Positions 53,376 to 63,060 are shown, counted from the stretch's first letter. The stretch is DNA of 64,000 bases from Fuscovulum ytuae (GCF_029953595.1 NZ_CP124535.1:310001-374000), one strand, 5' to 3'. Numbers and translations: made by a program. The notes: generated by a model not told the origin, from the letters alone.

Positions 53376-54238
53376 ACCCTGACCCAGGCCCAGACGCCAT
53401 TGCGCGACTGCTCTTCATCCATCGCAAAGCCCTGCGCTGCCAGCAATTCGCGGCATTCCCGCATGCCGGGGCGGCCATAGACATCGCGGTGAAACTCTCC
53501 CACCACGATCTTGACCGCCGACAGATCGGCATGGCGCAGAAAGTCCAGCTCGGCCCCTTCGATATCCATCATGATCGCGTCATGCGGAAACTCCGCCGCC
53601 AGATCGGCGTAACGCAGCACCGGTACAGCCACGGGCTTTGCCTCTCCGCCATCTGGCGGAAGGATGGAGACACCAACGCCATTCTCCCGCAAGAACAGCT
53701 CCACGCTCTCAGCCGCATCCGGGGCCGACAGCACGACGGCATTCCGCAGGCTTATCACCTCTGACAGCCCGTTATGGGAATGCAACGCCCTTATCGCCTC
53801 CATCGCCCTCGGATCGGCCTCTACCGACAGCATGGCCGCCGGGGCAAGCTGACGCGCCAGCACCGCGCCGACGATCCCCGTGCTTGCGCCCAATTCAAGG
53901 ATGCGCGCCCCTTTCGGAATGCAGGCCAGCGCCGCCCTGATCTCGCGCGCCTCATAGCGCCCCTCGTCGATGGCCTGCCGCAGGGCCGCATCCAGATGCG
54001 GCGCCGCAGGCACTTCGATCCCATGAAGACGCGCCACGATTGTCACAGCTGGCGCCGGGGCAGGGGGTGCTACAATCTCGCGCAACACGGCCTTTGCTGC
54101 CGCAGCCGCCGCTGCTGTGCCCCCGGCCGTCACCGCCTTGACTTGGGGCGTCGCCGCCGCTTTCACCCCGGATTTCCCGGCGTAAGGGCGGCTCATGGCC
54201 TTGCCCTTGCGGGCAGGCGAGGTCTTGGTCTTTGCCAT
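53372..54238 (-). CDS. FkbM-family SAM-dependent methyltransferase
   Basis: The 288-residue protein has an unusual N-terminal region of about 55 residues rich in Lys and Ala. A class I methyltransferase fold follows, with the SAM loop ILELGASTGIVGAVLARQL near residue 115 and the FkbM signature IMMDIEGAELDFL near 220. The substrate is unknown; such enzymes often methylate sugars or lipids of the envelope. It is read towards the CorC-like gene. Confidence 0.82.
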   Translation of the reverse strand: MAKTKTSPARKGKAMSRPYAGKSGVKAAATPQVKAVTAGGTAAAAAAAKAVLREIVAPPAPAPAVTIVARLHGIEVPAAPHLDAALRQAIDEGRYEAREIRAALACIPKGARILELGASTGIVGAVLARQLAPAAMLSVEADPRAMEAIRALHSHNGLSEVISLRNAVVLSAPDAAESVELFLRENGVGVSILPPDGGEAKPVAVPVLRYADLAAEFPHDAIMMDIEGAELDFLRHADLSAVKIVVGEFHRDVYGRPGMRECRELLAAQGFAMDEEQSRNGVWAWVRV

Positions 54239-54279
54239 GGCAAGGCCTTTCTCACAGAAACTGGTTACTCAGGTGCGGG

Positions 54280-55518
54280 TTACTTCAGGAAAGGCATCGG
54301 GTCCGTGCTGGCCGCACCACGGCGCACCTCGAAATGCAGGAAGGACGGGTTGCCCGACCGCACATTGGCGATGGTCTGGCCCTTGGTCACGCGGTCGCCC
54401 TTCTTCACGGTCGTCCCCGCCACACCGGCATAGACGGTCAGCAGACCGCCCTCATGCCGGATCACGATGATCGGCGTCTGTGCCGTATCCTGCGTGATCG
54501 CCGCCACCGTGCCCGCTGCCGCCGCCTTCACAGGCGTGCCTGCCGGGGCCGCGATGTCGATCCCCTCATTCTTCGGCGGCTCATAGCCGCGGATGATGTT
54601 GCCCGCCACAGGCATGGCGAATTGCGCGGCCGAGGACGCGGTGCGCTGCTGCCCCAGATCAGGCGAGGCTGGGCGATCCTGCGCCGCCTGCGCCGCAGGT
54701 TTCGTCTCCTCCGCCGGAAGCGGCTTTGCCGCCGAAGGCGGCGTCGGCGTCGGCGATCCTTGCCCCGGCGCGGTCACCACCTCGACCGGTTTTTCCGGCG
54801 GGGCGCCCGATGGCGTCGGGATCATCAGATATTGCCCTTCGCGCACCGCAAGGTCCGGCCCCAGCCCGTTCCAATCCGCCAAAGACCGGGCCGAGACATT
54901 GTAGGTCCGCGCGATCGAGAAGGCGGTTTCCCCCCGCTTCACCTGATGCCGCGTCGGGGCCATCGCGCCAAGACGGCTGTCATCGGGTGCTGCCGCCGCT
55001 GCCGCCGGGGCCGAGGACGGGCTGCTTTGCACCCGGTCCAGCGCCGTCGTCGCGATAGAGGTGACACTCACCGCCCCCGCAGTCGGCAAGGGGGCCGCCG
55101 CGACATTGCCGCCGCCGATCACACCACCCGCGCCCGCGCCGCTGCCTGCGGCCGCCACGCGGCGTGGCAGGGCCAGCACTTCGCCATCGCGCAAAGGCGC
55201 ATCGGGCTGGATCGCATTATAGCTGGCCAATTCGCCCGGGTTCAGCCCGACCCGTGCCGCAAGGCTTGTCACCGTATCCCCGCGACGCGCCACGGCCACC
55301 TGATAGCCCGGATAGCTGATCACGCCATTCGCATCGGGGCTGGGCCGCGCCGCCGTCGCCTGTCGGGCCGCTGCCGTTGTGTCCAAGGTATTGGCCCCGC
55401 CCCGGAAATCCCAATCCAGATCGTTCAGCATGCCGGGCTGTCCCCCCGTGCAGGCCGAAAGCGCCAAAAGCGCGGTGGTCAGTCCGATGGCGCGCAGCCG
55501 GAAGGATGCCGTGGTCAT
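54280..55518 (-). CDS. nlpD: NlpD-like lipoprotein with two LysM domains and an M23 peptidase domain
   Basis: The 412-residue protein has a lipobox (LLALSAC, Cys near residue 24). LysM motifs lie around 70-115 (VARRGDTVTSLAARVGLNPGEL) and 190-235 (VKRGETAFSIARTYNVSARSL). The C-terminal M23 domain reads GIDIAAPAGTPVKAAAAGTV but lacks the usual first H-x3-D zinc ligand, replaced by GIDIA. As in NlpD/EnvC it may activate amidases rather than cut peptidoglycan. It follows pcm and surE in a minus-strand operon. Confidence 0.88.
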   Translation of the reverse strand: MTTASFRLRAIGLTTALLALSACTGGQPGMLNDLDWDFRGGANTLDTTAAARQATAARPSPDANGVISYPGYQVAVARRGDTVTSLAARVGLNPGELASYNAIQPDAPLRDGEVLALPRRVAAAGSGAGAGGVIGGGNVAAAPLPTAGAVSVTSIATTALDRVQSSPSSAPAAAAAAPDDSRLGAMAPTRHQVKRGETAFSIARTYNVSARSLADWNGLGPDLAVREGQYLMIPTPSGAPPEKPVEVVTAPGQGSPTPTPPSAAKPLPAEETKPAAQAAQDRPASPDLGQQRTASSAAQFAMPVAGNIIRGYEPPKNEGIDIAAPAGTPVKAAAAGTVAAITQDTAQTPIIVIRHEGGLLTVYAGVAGTTVKKGDRVTKGQTIANVRSGNPSFLHFEVRRGAASTDPMPFLK

Positions 55519-55571
55519 GCTCTGCCTTGCCTCTCTGCCTGTCCGGGTTGTTGCCCCGGAACCGTTCTCGT

Positions 55572-56240
55572 TCATTCCGTCCCAAGTCCCTCGACCAGCG
55601 GCACAAAGCGCACCTGTCGAAGTTCGTCATAGTCAAAGCCAGTCTCGGTGCGGGTAACCTTGATCAGGCTTTGCACCGCATCCGACTGCCCGACGGGCAA
55701 CACCATGATACCCCCGGTTTTCAATTGCGCCAATAGGGGGCCGGGGGGGTCTTCGGCGGCGGCCGTCACGATGATGCGATCAAAAGGCGCCTGATCGGGC
55801 AGGCCAAAACTGCCATCCCCCGCAATCGCCGTGATATTGGTCAGGTCCAGCGCGCGGAAGATGCCTTCCGCCTCGCGCACCAGCCTGCGGTGGCGGTCGA
55901 CCGTATAGACGCGCCGCGCCAGTTGGCTCAGGATCGCGGCCTGATAGCCCGACCCCGTGCCCACCTCCAGCACCTTGTCGCGCGGCTGCACAGCCAAGGC
56001 CTGCGTCATGATCCCCACGATGCTCGGCTGGCTGATCGTCTGGCCGCAGGCGATGGGTAGCGGCATGTCCTCATAGGCGCGTTCCGCAAACAGCCCGCGC
56101 ACGAACAGCCCCCGGTCGATCGACTCCATCGCGGACAGCACGCGCTGGTCGGTCACGCCACGTGACCGCAGGGCATAAAGAAACCGCATCTTGCGTTCGG
56201 CGGCGGACCCGTCCTCGTCGAAGTCCGCATCCCCCGTCAT
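55572..56240 (-). CDS. pcm: protein-L-isoaspartate O-methyltransferase
   Basis: The 222-residue protein has the SAM motif [15 protein letters not shown] near residue 80, the family stretches [20 protein letters not shown] and [13 protein letters not shown]. It methylates isoaspartyl residues in damaged proteins to allow repair. It overlaps surE upstream by 4 bases and precedes nlpD. Confidence 0.95.
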   Translation of the reverse strand: MTGDADFDEDGSAAERKMRFLYALRSRGVTDQRVLSAMESIDRGLFVRGLFAERAYEDMPLPIACGQTISQPSIVGIMTQALAVQPRDKVLEVGTGSGYQAAILSQLARRVYTVDRHRRLVREAEGIFRALDLTNITAIAGDGSFGLPDQAPFDRIIVTAAAEDPPGPLLAQLKTGGIMVLPVGQSDAVQSLIKVTRTETGFDYDELRQVRFVPLVEGLGTE

Positions 56241-57022
56241 GCCAGCCGCGCCTCCAGCTCCGCCAAAAGGTCATGCGCCGTCAGGTCCGCCCGCATCGGC
56301 GTCACCGCGACAAAGCCTTCAAGGTTCACCGCCGCATCGGTGCCGGGCAGGGTGGGCGTCTGCTGCGGCCCGCCCTTGATCCAAAGATAGCGCCGCCCCG
56401 TGGGCGAAAGCTGCGCCTCCGCACTAAAGGACGTGTCGCGCCGGAAGCCCTGCGCGGCGACCTTCACCCCCTTTACCCGTGCCGCAGGCAAAGGCGGGAA
56501 ATTCACGTTATAGAACACCCGGTAATCATCCTGCGTCCAGATGCCCCGCTCCAGCAGCGCCTTCACCACCGAAAGCCCGTGCTGCCGCGCCGCCTCGAAC
56601 GGATCGGCCAGCCCGTCCATCTCTGGCCCAAAGAACTGCGACAGGGCGATGGCCGGGATGCCCTGCAAGGCCGCCTCCATCGCGCCGCCAATCGTGCCGG
56701 AATAAAGCACGTTCTCGGCGGCGTTATTTCCCCGGTTCACACCGGACAGCACCAGATCGGGCCGCGCGCCTTGCAACACGTCATACAGCCCCGCCAGCAC
56801 GCAATCCGCCGGGCTCCCCTCGGCGGCAAAGCGGCGGGGGCCAAGCTTTGCGATCATCATCGGATGGGTATAGCTGATGCAATGCCCCACACCCGATTGC
56901 TCGAAGGCCGGGGCCACGGTCCAGACCTCGCCCTCCGGCCCTGCAAGGGCGGTAGCGATTTCGTGCAGCACCTCAAGCCCGGGGGCGTTGATGCCGTCGT
57001 CATTGGTAATCAGGATGCGCAT
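56237..57022 (-). CDS. surE: 5'/3'-nucleotidase SurE
   Basis: The 261-residue protein starts with [16 protein letters not shown], which carries the metal-binding DD pair. It has the SGVNRGNN motif near residue 95. SurE dephosphorylates nucleoside monophosphates in stationary phase. It heads the surE-pcm-nlpD operon, which faces tatABC here. Confidence 0.95.
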   Translation of the reverse strand: MRILITNDDGINAPGLEVLHEIATALAGPEGEVWTVAPAFEQSGVGHCISYTHPMMIAKLGPRRFAAEGSPADCVLAGLYDVLQGARPDLVLSGVNRGNNAAENVLYSGTIGGAMEAALQGIPAIALSQFFGPEMDGLADPFEAARQHGLSVVKALLERGIWTQDDYRVFYNVNFPPLPAARVKGVKVAAQGFRRDTSFSAEAQLSPTGRRYLWIKGGPQQTPTLPGTDAAVNLEGFVAVTPMRADLTAHDLLAELEARLA

Positions 57023-57174
57023 GCTTTGCCTTCGTCTGCTTGCCCCTGATTAGAACAGGGCAGGCAGGGCGACAAGGCGAAGCGGTCCGATCACGCCAAG
57101 ACCAAGGCAGGGCGTGACCTGCATGCTGCATCAAGGGGCACTCCCCGCAGCAAGACATCGTGCAGCTGCGGCGC

Positions 57175-57345
57175 TCACTCCGCCGTTGCCACCGGGTTGG
57201 CAGAGGAAAGAAAGAACCCTTCGGGCGCGAACATCACGCCAAGAATGGCAAGGTAGACGATCAGAAACAAGGACATGGCCCCAAGGGATGCCGCCTTCAC
57301 GGGGCGTTGGATGCCGGGGCGGGCAATCGGCAGGGTCTTGGGCAT
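57175..57345 (-). CDS. small single-span membrane protein of unknown function
   Basis: The 56-residue protein has one hydrophobic segment (AMSLFLIVYLAILGVMFA) after a basic Pro-rich N-terminus. ATG at 57345 has GGAGGAG nine bases before it; an in-frame ATG 27 bases earlier lacks a site. No family is recognised. It lies alone between surE and efp, with 296 bases towards efp that hold only the efp terminator. Confidence 0.6.
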   Translation of the reverse strand: MPKTLPIARPGIQRPVKAASLGAMSLFLIVYLAILGVMFAPEGFFLSSANPVATAE

Positions 57346-57590
57346 GGGCAGCGCTCCTCCGAGTCGATTCATCTTGATGATAGCCCATCACGCAATGTTT
57401 CGGGTCCTGAAATTTAGCGGAGTTTTGGAACGTCCTCCCCTCAAGCGGGATTTTGCCGGAAATCGTCCCGCGCTAAGCGCCATTTCGCGCGTGCAGCGAA
57501 ATATCCTTCCCCCACGTCATGCCGCAGCGCAGCATGGCAAAAACCCGCGCGCCCGCAGGCCCCCTGTGCGCGACACCCCGCCATGAATGC

Positions 57591-57615
57591 AAAAAGGGCG
57601 CCCGCAGGGGCGCCC
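57591..57615 (-). terminator. rho-independent terminator of efp
   Basis: A perfect 8-bp stem (57608-57615 with 57596-57603) has a four-base loop and is followed on the minus strand by five T. It lies 27 bases past the efp stop. Confidence 0.85.
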
Positions 57616-57641
57616 CTCAATCAGTGGCCTTGCACCAAGGA

Positions 57642-58208
57642 TCAATCCTTCGAGCGTTCCACATAGGTCAGGTCGGCCGTGTTGATCACGATCCGCGTCC
57701 CCGCCCCGATATGCGGCGGCACCATCACGCGCAGCCCGTTCGAACAGATCGCGGGCTTGTAGGAAGACGATGCCGTCTGCCCTTTCACCACCGGCTCCGT
57801 CTCGGTGATCTCCACAACCACCTTCTGCGGCAGGGTCATGGCGATCGGCACGCCTTCAAAGGTCTGCAGGTAAACCTTCATCCCGTCGGTCAGGAAGACC
57901 TTGTCATCGCCCACCATATCGGCAGCGGCGACCACCTGCTCATAGGTGTTCGGCTCCATGAAGTGGAAGCCTTCGCCGTCTTCATACAGATAGTCGTATT
58001 CCCGTTCGTCCACCGTGGCCTTCTCCACCATCTCGGTGGTGCGCCAACGTTCCGAAACCTTCACCCCGTCCGAGATGCGGCGCATGTCCACGCTGGTCGT
58101 GGGCGTGCCTTTGCCGGGGTGGAAGTTTTCGGCTTTCAGCACGACATACAGCTTGCCGTCCATATCGACGACGTTCCCCTTGCGGAGCGATGAGGCGATG
58201 ACTTTCAC
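57642..58208 (-). CDS. efp: translation elongation factor P
   Basis: The 188-residue protein has the three-domain EF-P layout. The modifiable lysine is K33 in [10 protein letters not shown], at the tip of domain I. EF-P relieves ribosome stalling at polyproline. It is divergent from the gene for its lysine-modifying enzyme EpmA. Confidence 0.95.
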   Translation of the reverse strand: MKVIASSLRKGNVVDMDGKLYVVLKAENFHPGKGTPTTSVDMRRISDGVKVSERWRTTEMVEKATVDEREYDYLYEDGEGFHFMEPNTYEQVVAAADMVGDDKVFLTDGMKVYLQTFEGVPIAMTLPQKVVVEITETEPVVKGQTASSSYKPAICSNGLRVMVPPHIGAGTRIVINTADLTYVERSKD

Positions 58209-58313
58209 GGGTCTTTTCCTTGCGGTTTCGGGAAGGCCCGCTTAACTCACGCGGGCGATTGGCGCTGCACCTAGCGCATCTTCCGCCAAATCTCAAACCG
58301 AAAGCGGCATCCC

Positions 58314-59375
58314 TTGACCACGCGCGACGATCATACTGCCCCGACCCCATGGTGGCACCCCGACCGCCATCAGGACCGCCGCCCCCTTCTGCTCGCCCGC
58401 AACCGCATTCAGGCCGCCCTGCGCGGTTGGTTCGCAGCCGAGGGCTTCACCGAAGTCGATCCCGCCGCCCTTCAGATCAGCCCGGGAAACGAGGCGCATC
58501 TGCACGCCTTCGCGACCGATGCCCTTGCCCATGACGGCACGGCGCGGCGGATGTATCTGCACACCTCACCCGAATTCGCGATGAAGAAACTCCTCGCCGC
58601 CGGGGAAACCCGCATCGCGGCCTTTTCGCATGTCTGGCGCAACCGCGAACGCGGGGCGCTGCACAGCCCGGAATTCACCATGCTGGAATGGTATCGCGCG
58701 GGTGAAGATTACGCTGTCCTGATGGAGGACACCGTCACCTTCCTCCGCCTCGCCGCCCAGACCACTGGCGCGCCCCTCCTGCGCTTCCGCGACCGAACCT
58801 GCGATCCCTTCGCCCCGTGGGAACGTCTCTCGGTGGCCGACGCTTTCGCTCACCATGCCGCCCTCGACCTCTTGGCCACGATCCGCCCTGATGGCACGCC
58901 CGACCGCGATGCCTTGGCCGCGCAGATGGTGGGGCAGGGGATGCAGGTCTCCCCCGATGACACATGGTCGGACCTTCTCTCCAAGGTCCTTGTCACCAAG
59001 GTGGAACCCCATCTCGGCCTCGGCCGCATCACCGTCCTCGACCGCTACCCCTCCGCCGAGGCCGCGCTTGCGCGCACCTGCGCCGATGACCCGCGTGAAG
59101 CGGAACGGTTCGAGGTCTATGCCTGCGGCGTTGAACTTGCCAATGGCTTTGGCGAACTCACCAACCCCGCAGAACAACGCCGCCGTTTTCAGATCGAGAT
59201 GGATGAAAAGGCCCGCGTCTATGGCGAACGCTACCCGCTGGATGAAGACTTTCTCGCAGCCCTCGCCCATATGCCGCCCGCCTCGGGCATCGCGCTGGGC
59301 TTTGACCGTCTGGTCATGCTTGCCACCGGTGCCCCGCGCATTGATGACGTGATCTGGGCCCCTGTCGCGCCCTGA
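58314..59375 (+). CDS. epmA: EF-P lysine ligase EpmA (GenX/PoxA)
   Basis: The 353-residue protein is a class II lysyl-tRNA-synthetase-like enzyme without anticodon-binding domain. Motif 2 (FRNRERGALHSPEFTMLEWY-like, here starting HVWRNRERGALH) and motif 3 (GIALGFDRLVML) are intact. It ligates beta-lysine onto EF-P. The start is TTG at 58314; the only nearby ATG is out of frame. No epmB (lysine 2,3-aminomutase) is in the window. Confidence 0.92.
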   Translation: MTTRDDHTAPTPWWHPDRHQDRRPLLLARNRIQAALRGWFAAEGFTEVDPAALQISPGNEAHLHAFATDALAHDGTARRMYLHTSPEFAMKKLLAAGETRIAAFSHVWRNRERGALHSPEFTMLEWYRAGEDYAVLMEDTVTFLRLAAQTTGAPLLRFRDRTCDPFAPWERLSVADAFAHHAALDLLATIRPDGTPDRDALAAQMVGQGMQVSPDDTWSDLLSKVLVTKVEPHLGLGRITVLDRYPSAEAALARTCADDPREAERFEVYACGVELANGFGELTNPAEQRRRFQIEMDEKARVYGERYPLDEDFLAALAHMPPASGIALGFDRLVMLATGAPRIDDVIWAPVAP

Positions 59376-59734
59376 CGCGGCCCCTAAAGCCGCACTGGAT
59401 CGAGTCGTTTTCTCTGACAGGTCCGCCAAGCGTGAATTGCGTCACTGTCAAAGCTTGGGCGACAATCCGCCACACGGGCTTCCACTGGTTCCCATAGGGA
59501 AATCAAGGCCCTGCGATCCTTTCGCAGCTGCCCCCTTTGGGCGTAAACCAAAGTTTATTTGCGATAAACGCAGTTAGCAAAGCGCCGCGATATGTCCCGA
59601 AACGGGCCCGCCCCCCGCTTGCCCGACTCGCAAATCCCTCGCACGCTCTGTGTATGGCGGTTGCGGTGACATGTTCTTGGAGGGGGCTTCCGTGATCGCC
59701 ACACCCTTTCACCCGGACCAAAAGGCCGGCCCGC
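59376..59734. other. 359-base gap between epmA and the response regulator
   Basis: No gene is supported. Two small inverted repeats stand near the right side, CTTTGG/CCAAAG and GTTTAT/ATAAAC (about 59527-59570), which may belong to the promoter or operator of the regulator gene. Confidence 0.5.
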
Positions 59735-60178
59735 ATGCAACCGCAACAGGACATTGACGTGACAGCTTATCGCCCTGCCACCCCAGACCGGCCAAAGGTC
59801 CTCGTGGTCGACGATGACGCGATCAATCGCCTCGTCGCCCGCGTCCTGATCGAGGCGCGCGGCTATGAAGTGCTGGAAGCCGAAGATGGCGAATCCGCTC
59901 TGCTGACCTTTGCGGCCACGGCCGATATCGGCCTCATCCTGATGGATCTGGAAATGCCGGGCATGGACGGCCTTGCCGCGACGCGCGCCCTGCGCGGTGG
60001 ATCGCGCCGTGGGGCCACGGTTCCGATCGTCGCCCTCACGCGGCATATCGACGACACGTCGCGCCGCGCCTGTTTTGACGCAGGGATGAATGGCTTCCTG
60101 CCGAAGCCCATCTCTTCTACCGGAATCGAAAGCATCGTCTGCCTCGTCGGACACGGCGCTTCACGCGCTCACGCCTGA
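59735..60178 (+). CDS. single-domain response regulator (CheY-like)
   Basis: The 147-residue protein is a lone receiver domain. It has the acidic pocket VLVVDDDAINR, the phospho-acceptor aspartate in LILMDLEMPGMDG, and the conserved Lys in GFLPKPIS. The T/S switch position is Thr in VALTRHIDD. No output domain or adjacent kinase is present, so it probably works in a phosphorelay with a distant hybrid kinase. GTG eight codons later is an alternative start. Confidence 0.88.
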   Translation: MQPQQDIDVTAYRPATPDRPKVLVVDDDAINRLVARVLIEARGYEVLEAEDGESALLTFAATADIGLILMDLEMPGMDGLAATRALRGGSRRGATVPIVALTRHIDDTSRRACFDAGMNGFLPKPISSTGIESIVCLVGHGASRAHA

Positions 60179-60198
60179 CAGCGTGCCGACATACTCAA

Positions 60199-60237
60199 GG
60201 CCCGGTCACCGCTCAGCATGGTGATCGGGCCTTTTTT
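60199..60237 (+). terminator. rho-independent terminator after the response regulator
   Basis: A 12-bp stem with one G-U pair (60199-60210 with 60220-60231), a nine-base loop and six T follow 21 bases after the stop. Confidence 0.88.
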
Positions 60238-60276
60238 CTGTCCCGTAACCCGCCGCGCAGGCTGCCGCAAAGGGAT

Positions 60277-60292
60277 TGATTGACGTACCTCA
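60277..60292. promoter_or_regulatory. candidate operator upstream of the second lacI-type gene
   Basis: TGATTGACGTACCTCA matches the more symmetric site at 61464 in 13 of 16 positions. It lies 55 bases before the LacI-family start, so autoregulation is likely. Confidence 0.55.
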
Positions 60293-60346
60293 TCCGTCGC
60301 CGGATAAAGGAAAGACCCGCCGCAGGGCAGGGGATGGGATGAGGCT

Positions 60347-61411
60347 ATGACCAGACCAACCGTCAACGACATCGCGCGCGAGGCGGGCGTCAGCCTGGCC
60401 ACCGTGGACCGCGTGCTGAACGCCCGCCCCGGCGTGCGCGAAAAGACGATCTCGGCGGTCAATGATGCCATTGCGCGGCTTGGCTATGTCCGTGACCTTG
60501 CCGCAGCAAACCTTGCCCGCAGTCGCTCCTACCGCATGGTGGTCCTGTTGCCCGCCAGCGATAGCCAGTTCGTCACAACTCTCGCCGCCGCGCTGGATGA
60601 CGCCGCAGCCCTCGCCGCCGCCACCCGCACCGAAATGCGCCTTCTGCGCTATCCGCCCGAAGATATGCATGTTCTGGCCTCCACGCTTGCCGCGCTTGAT
60701 CCCGACGATGTGGCGGGCGTCGGCCTCATGGCCCCCGAAACCCCCGTCGTGCGCGATGCTGTGCGCGCGCTCCGGGCGCGTGGGATTCCCGTTGTGGCGC
60801 TGGCCTCTGATTTGCCCAACACCGCCCGCGATCATTTCGTCGGCATCGACAGCCATGCCGCAGGCCGCACGGCGGGCGTCCTCATGGGCCGCTTCTGCCG
60901 GGGCCTCACAGGGTCGATCCTCGTTTTGGCCGACAGCATGCTTCTGCGCGACAGCATCGAACGCCGCCGTGGGTTCGATGAGGTGATCCAGACCGAATTC
61001 CCCGCGCTCACCGTTCTGCCCACGCTGGAAACCCATGGCGCGCCCGATCTCCTGCACCGCCTTGCCGGTGACCGCCTTGCCGCCACGCCCGATCTTGCGG
61101 GCATCTATCTCCTCGGCTCTGGCCACCGCGCCTTGGCGGCGCTTTTGCGTGACCGCGGACTTCTGGGCCGTTTCGTCGTGATCGGCCACGAACTCACCCC
61201 CCATACCCGCGCGGCACTGATGGCGGGCCATCTGGATGCCGTCATCGCCCAGAACCCCGGCCACCTCGCCCGCTCGGCCCTGCGCGTGCTGCGCGCCAAG
61301 GCCGATCGCCAACCCATCGACGAAGGGCAAGAGCGCCTGCGGATCGAGGTGGTGATCCGCGAAAACCTTCCCCCCGAAAGCCCGGAACCGGGCCCCCGCA
61401 GCCTGTCCTGA
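60347..61411 (+). CDS. LacI-family transcriptional regulator
   Basis: The 354-residue protein has an N-terminal LacI HTH (TVNDIAREAGVSLATVDRVL, residues 5-24) and hinge region LGYVRDLAAANLAR. Its sugar-binding-protein-like effector domain is of the RbsB type (VGIDSHAAGRTAGVLMGRF). It precedes a sugar ABC operon. Shared operator-like sites precede both. Confidence 0.9.
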   Translation: MTRPTVNDIAREAGVSLATVDRVLNARPGVREKTISAVNDAIARLGYVRDLAAANLARSRSYRMVVLLPASDSQFVTTLAAALDDAAALAAATRTEMRLLRYPPEDMHVLASTLAALDPDDVAGVGLMAPETPVVRDAVRALRARGIPVVALASDLPNTARDHFVGIDSHAAGRTAGVLMGRFCRGLTGSILVLADSMLLRDSIERRRGFDEVIQTEFPALTVLPTLETHGAPDLLHRLAGDRLAATPDLAGIYLLGSGHRALAALLRDRGLLGRFVVIGHELTPHTRAALMAGHLDAVIAQNPGHLARSALRVLRAKADRQPIDEGQERLRIEVVIRENLPPESPEPGPRSLS

Positions 61412-61463
61412 TCCCTGTCATCTGCGTGCGGGGGGCAGGGGGCTAACGGCCCCGATGGAAAAA

Positions 61464-61479
61464 TGAGGAACGTACCTCA
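61464..61479. promoter_or_regulatory. candidate LacI operator upstream of the second sugar transporter
   Basis: TGAGGAACGTACCTCA is symmetric at 14 of 16 positions with a central CG, the usual LacI-family form. It lies 160 bases before the binding-protein start. Confidence 0.65.
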
Positions 61480-61638
61480 AAAATTGATGGACAGACTCAC
61501 CCACCCCGCCTATCGTCACACTTACAGAAGGTCCGGGGGCGGCATCCGTCCGAACGGGCACGCGGAAATGCCGCGACAGGATCGCGGACAAAGGCACGCG
61601 ACGCTGACGTCATTCGACTGAACCGGGAGGAACAAGAA

Positions 61639-62955
61639 ATGAAGATCAGACTTATGGCCGCCGCCTCGGCGGTTGCGCTGTCGGCTGCGACGATGGCGCA
61701 GGCGCAGGGCGGAGAGCTTACCCTCTGCTGGGCCGCATGGGACCCCGCCAACGCGCTGGTGGAACTTTCCAAGGATTTTGAGGCCCAGTCGGGCATCAAG
61801 ATGAACTTCGAATTCGTGCCGTGGCCGAATTTCGCGGACCGCATGCTGAACGAACTGAACTCCGGCGGTCAGTTGTGCGATCTGCTGATCGGTGACAGCC
61901 AGTGGATCGGCGGTGCCGCTGAAAACGGCTGGTATCTGAAACTGAACGATTTCTTCGCTGCCGAAAGCATCAGCATGGACGACTTCGCCCCCGCGACGGT
62001 CTATGCCTATTCCACATGGCCAAAGGGCACGCCCAACTATTTCGCCCTGCCTGCGATGGGCGACGCGAATGGCTGGTTCTACCGCAAGGACTGGTTCGCC
62101 CGTCCCGAAATTCAGGCCGCTTTCAAGGAACAATATGGCCGCGATCTGGGCGAACCGCAGACCCAGAAAGAACTTCTTGAAATCGCCCAGTTCTTCCAAG
62201 GGCGCGAGATCGACGGCAAGACCGTCTACGGTGCGTCCATCTTCACGGAACGCGGGTCGGAAGGCATCACCATGGGCGCGACCGGCGCGCTTTACGCTTG
62301 GGGCTTCAAATATGAAAACAGCCCCGGCAGCTATGATATGGCAGGTGCCGTGAACTCGCCCGAGGCGGTCGAGGCGCTGGAATTCTACAAGGAACTCTAC
62401 AAGACCGGCACGCCTCCGGGCTATGACAACGCCTATATGGAACAGTCGCTCGACGCCTTCAAATCTGGGCAGGTGGCGATGGCGATGAACTGGTTCGCCT
62501 TCTTCCCCGGCCTTTATGCCGATCCCAACACCGGGGGCGACAAGATCGACTTCTTCGTGAACCCCGCACAGAACGTCGCGGCCTCCACGCTGGGCGGTCA
62601 GGGTATCTCGGTTGTCGCCAATACCGACAACATGGATGGTGCGCTGGCCTATATCAAATGGTTCGCCAATCCGGATGTGCAAAAGAAATGGTGGTCGATG
62701 GGCGGCTATTCCTGCCACAAGGCCGTGCTGGATGACCCGAACTTCGTAAACACCGCCCCCTTCGCGGGTGACTTCCTTCAAGCCATGGGTGGGGTGCAGG
62801 ACTTCTGGCAGGAACCGGCCTATGCCCAGCTTCTGTTGGCCATGCAGGAACGGCTCCACAACTACATCGTGGCCGATCAGGGCACCGCGCAAGAGGCGCT
62901 CGATGGCCTGATCGCGGATTGGACCGAAGTCTTCGAAGACGAAGGCAAGCTCTGA
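61639..62955 (+). CDS. carbohydrate ABC transporter substrate-binding protein
   Basis: The 438-residue protein has a Sec signal peptide (MKIRLMAAASAVALSAATMAQA) and the family 1 fold. GGELTLCWAAWDPANALVEL is the first strand, with NWFAFFPGLYAD and WWSMGGYSCHKAV later. GGGAGGAAC precedes the ATG. The cargo is an unknown sugar. It is followed by a permease gene after a structured 128-base spacer. Confidence 0.9.
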   Translation: MKIRLMAAASAVALSAATMAQAQGGELTLCWAAWDPANALVELSKDFEAQSGIKMNFEFVPWPNFADRMLNELNSGGQLCDLLIGDSQWIGGAAENGWYLKLNDFFAAESISMDDFAPATVYAYSTWPKGTPNYFALPAMGDANGWFYRKDWFARPEIQAAFKEQYGRDLGEPQTQKELLEIAQFFQGREIDGKTVYGASIFTERGSEGITMGATGALYAWGFKYENSPGSYDMAGAVNSPEAVEALEFYKELYKTGTPPGYDNAYMEQSLDAFKSGQVAMAMNWFAFFPGLYADPNTGGDKIDFFVNPAQNVAASTLGGQGISVVANTDNMDGALAYIKWFANPDVQKKWWSMGGYSCHKAVLDDPNFVNTAPFAGDFLQAMGGVQDFWQEPAYAQLLLAMQERLHNYIVADQGTAQEALDGLIADWTEVFEDEGKL

Positions 62956-62968
62956 TCCGATCCCGGTT

Positions 62969-63060
62969 CCCGCCCCGGTGCCGGGGCGGGGCCCATCCCA
63001 GATCAACCGCACCCCCCTTTCCGCACGGGAAGGGGGCAGGGTGAGGGGGCCACCGCCCCC
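62969..63060 (+). terminator. structured spacer with strong hairpins between binding protein and permease
   Basis: Arms 62969-62978 and 62981-62990 form a perfect 10-bp G/C stem. GGGGGC/GCCCCC (63045-63050 with 63055-63060) forms another. No T run follows, so these probably protect the binding-protein message or cause partial polarity. Confidence 0.55.
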
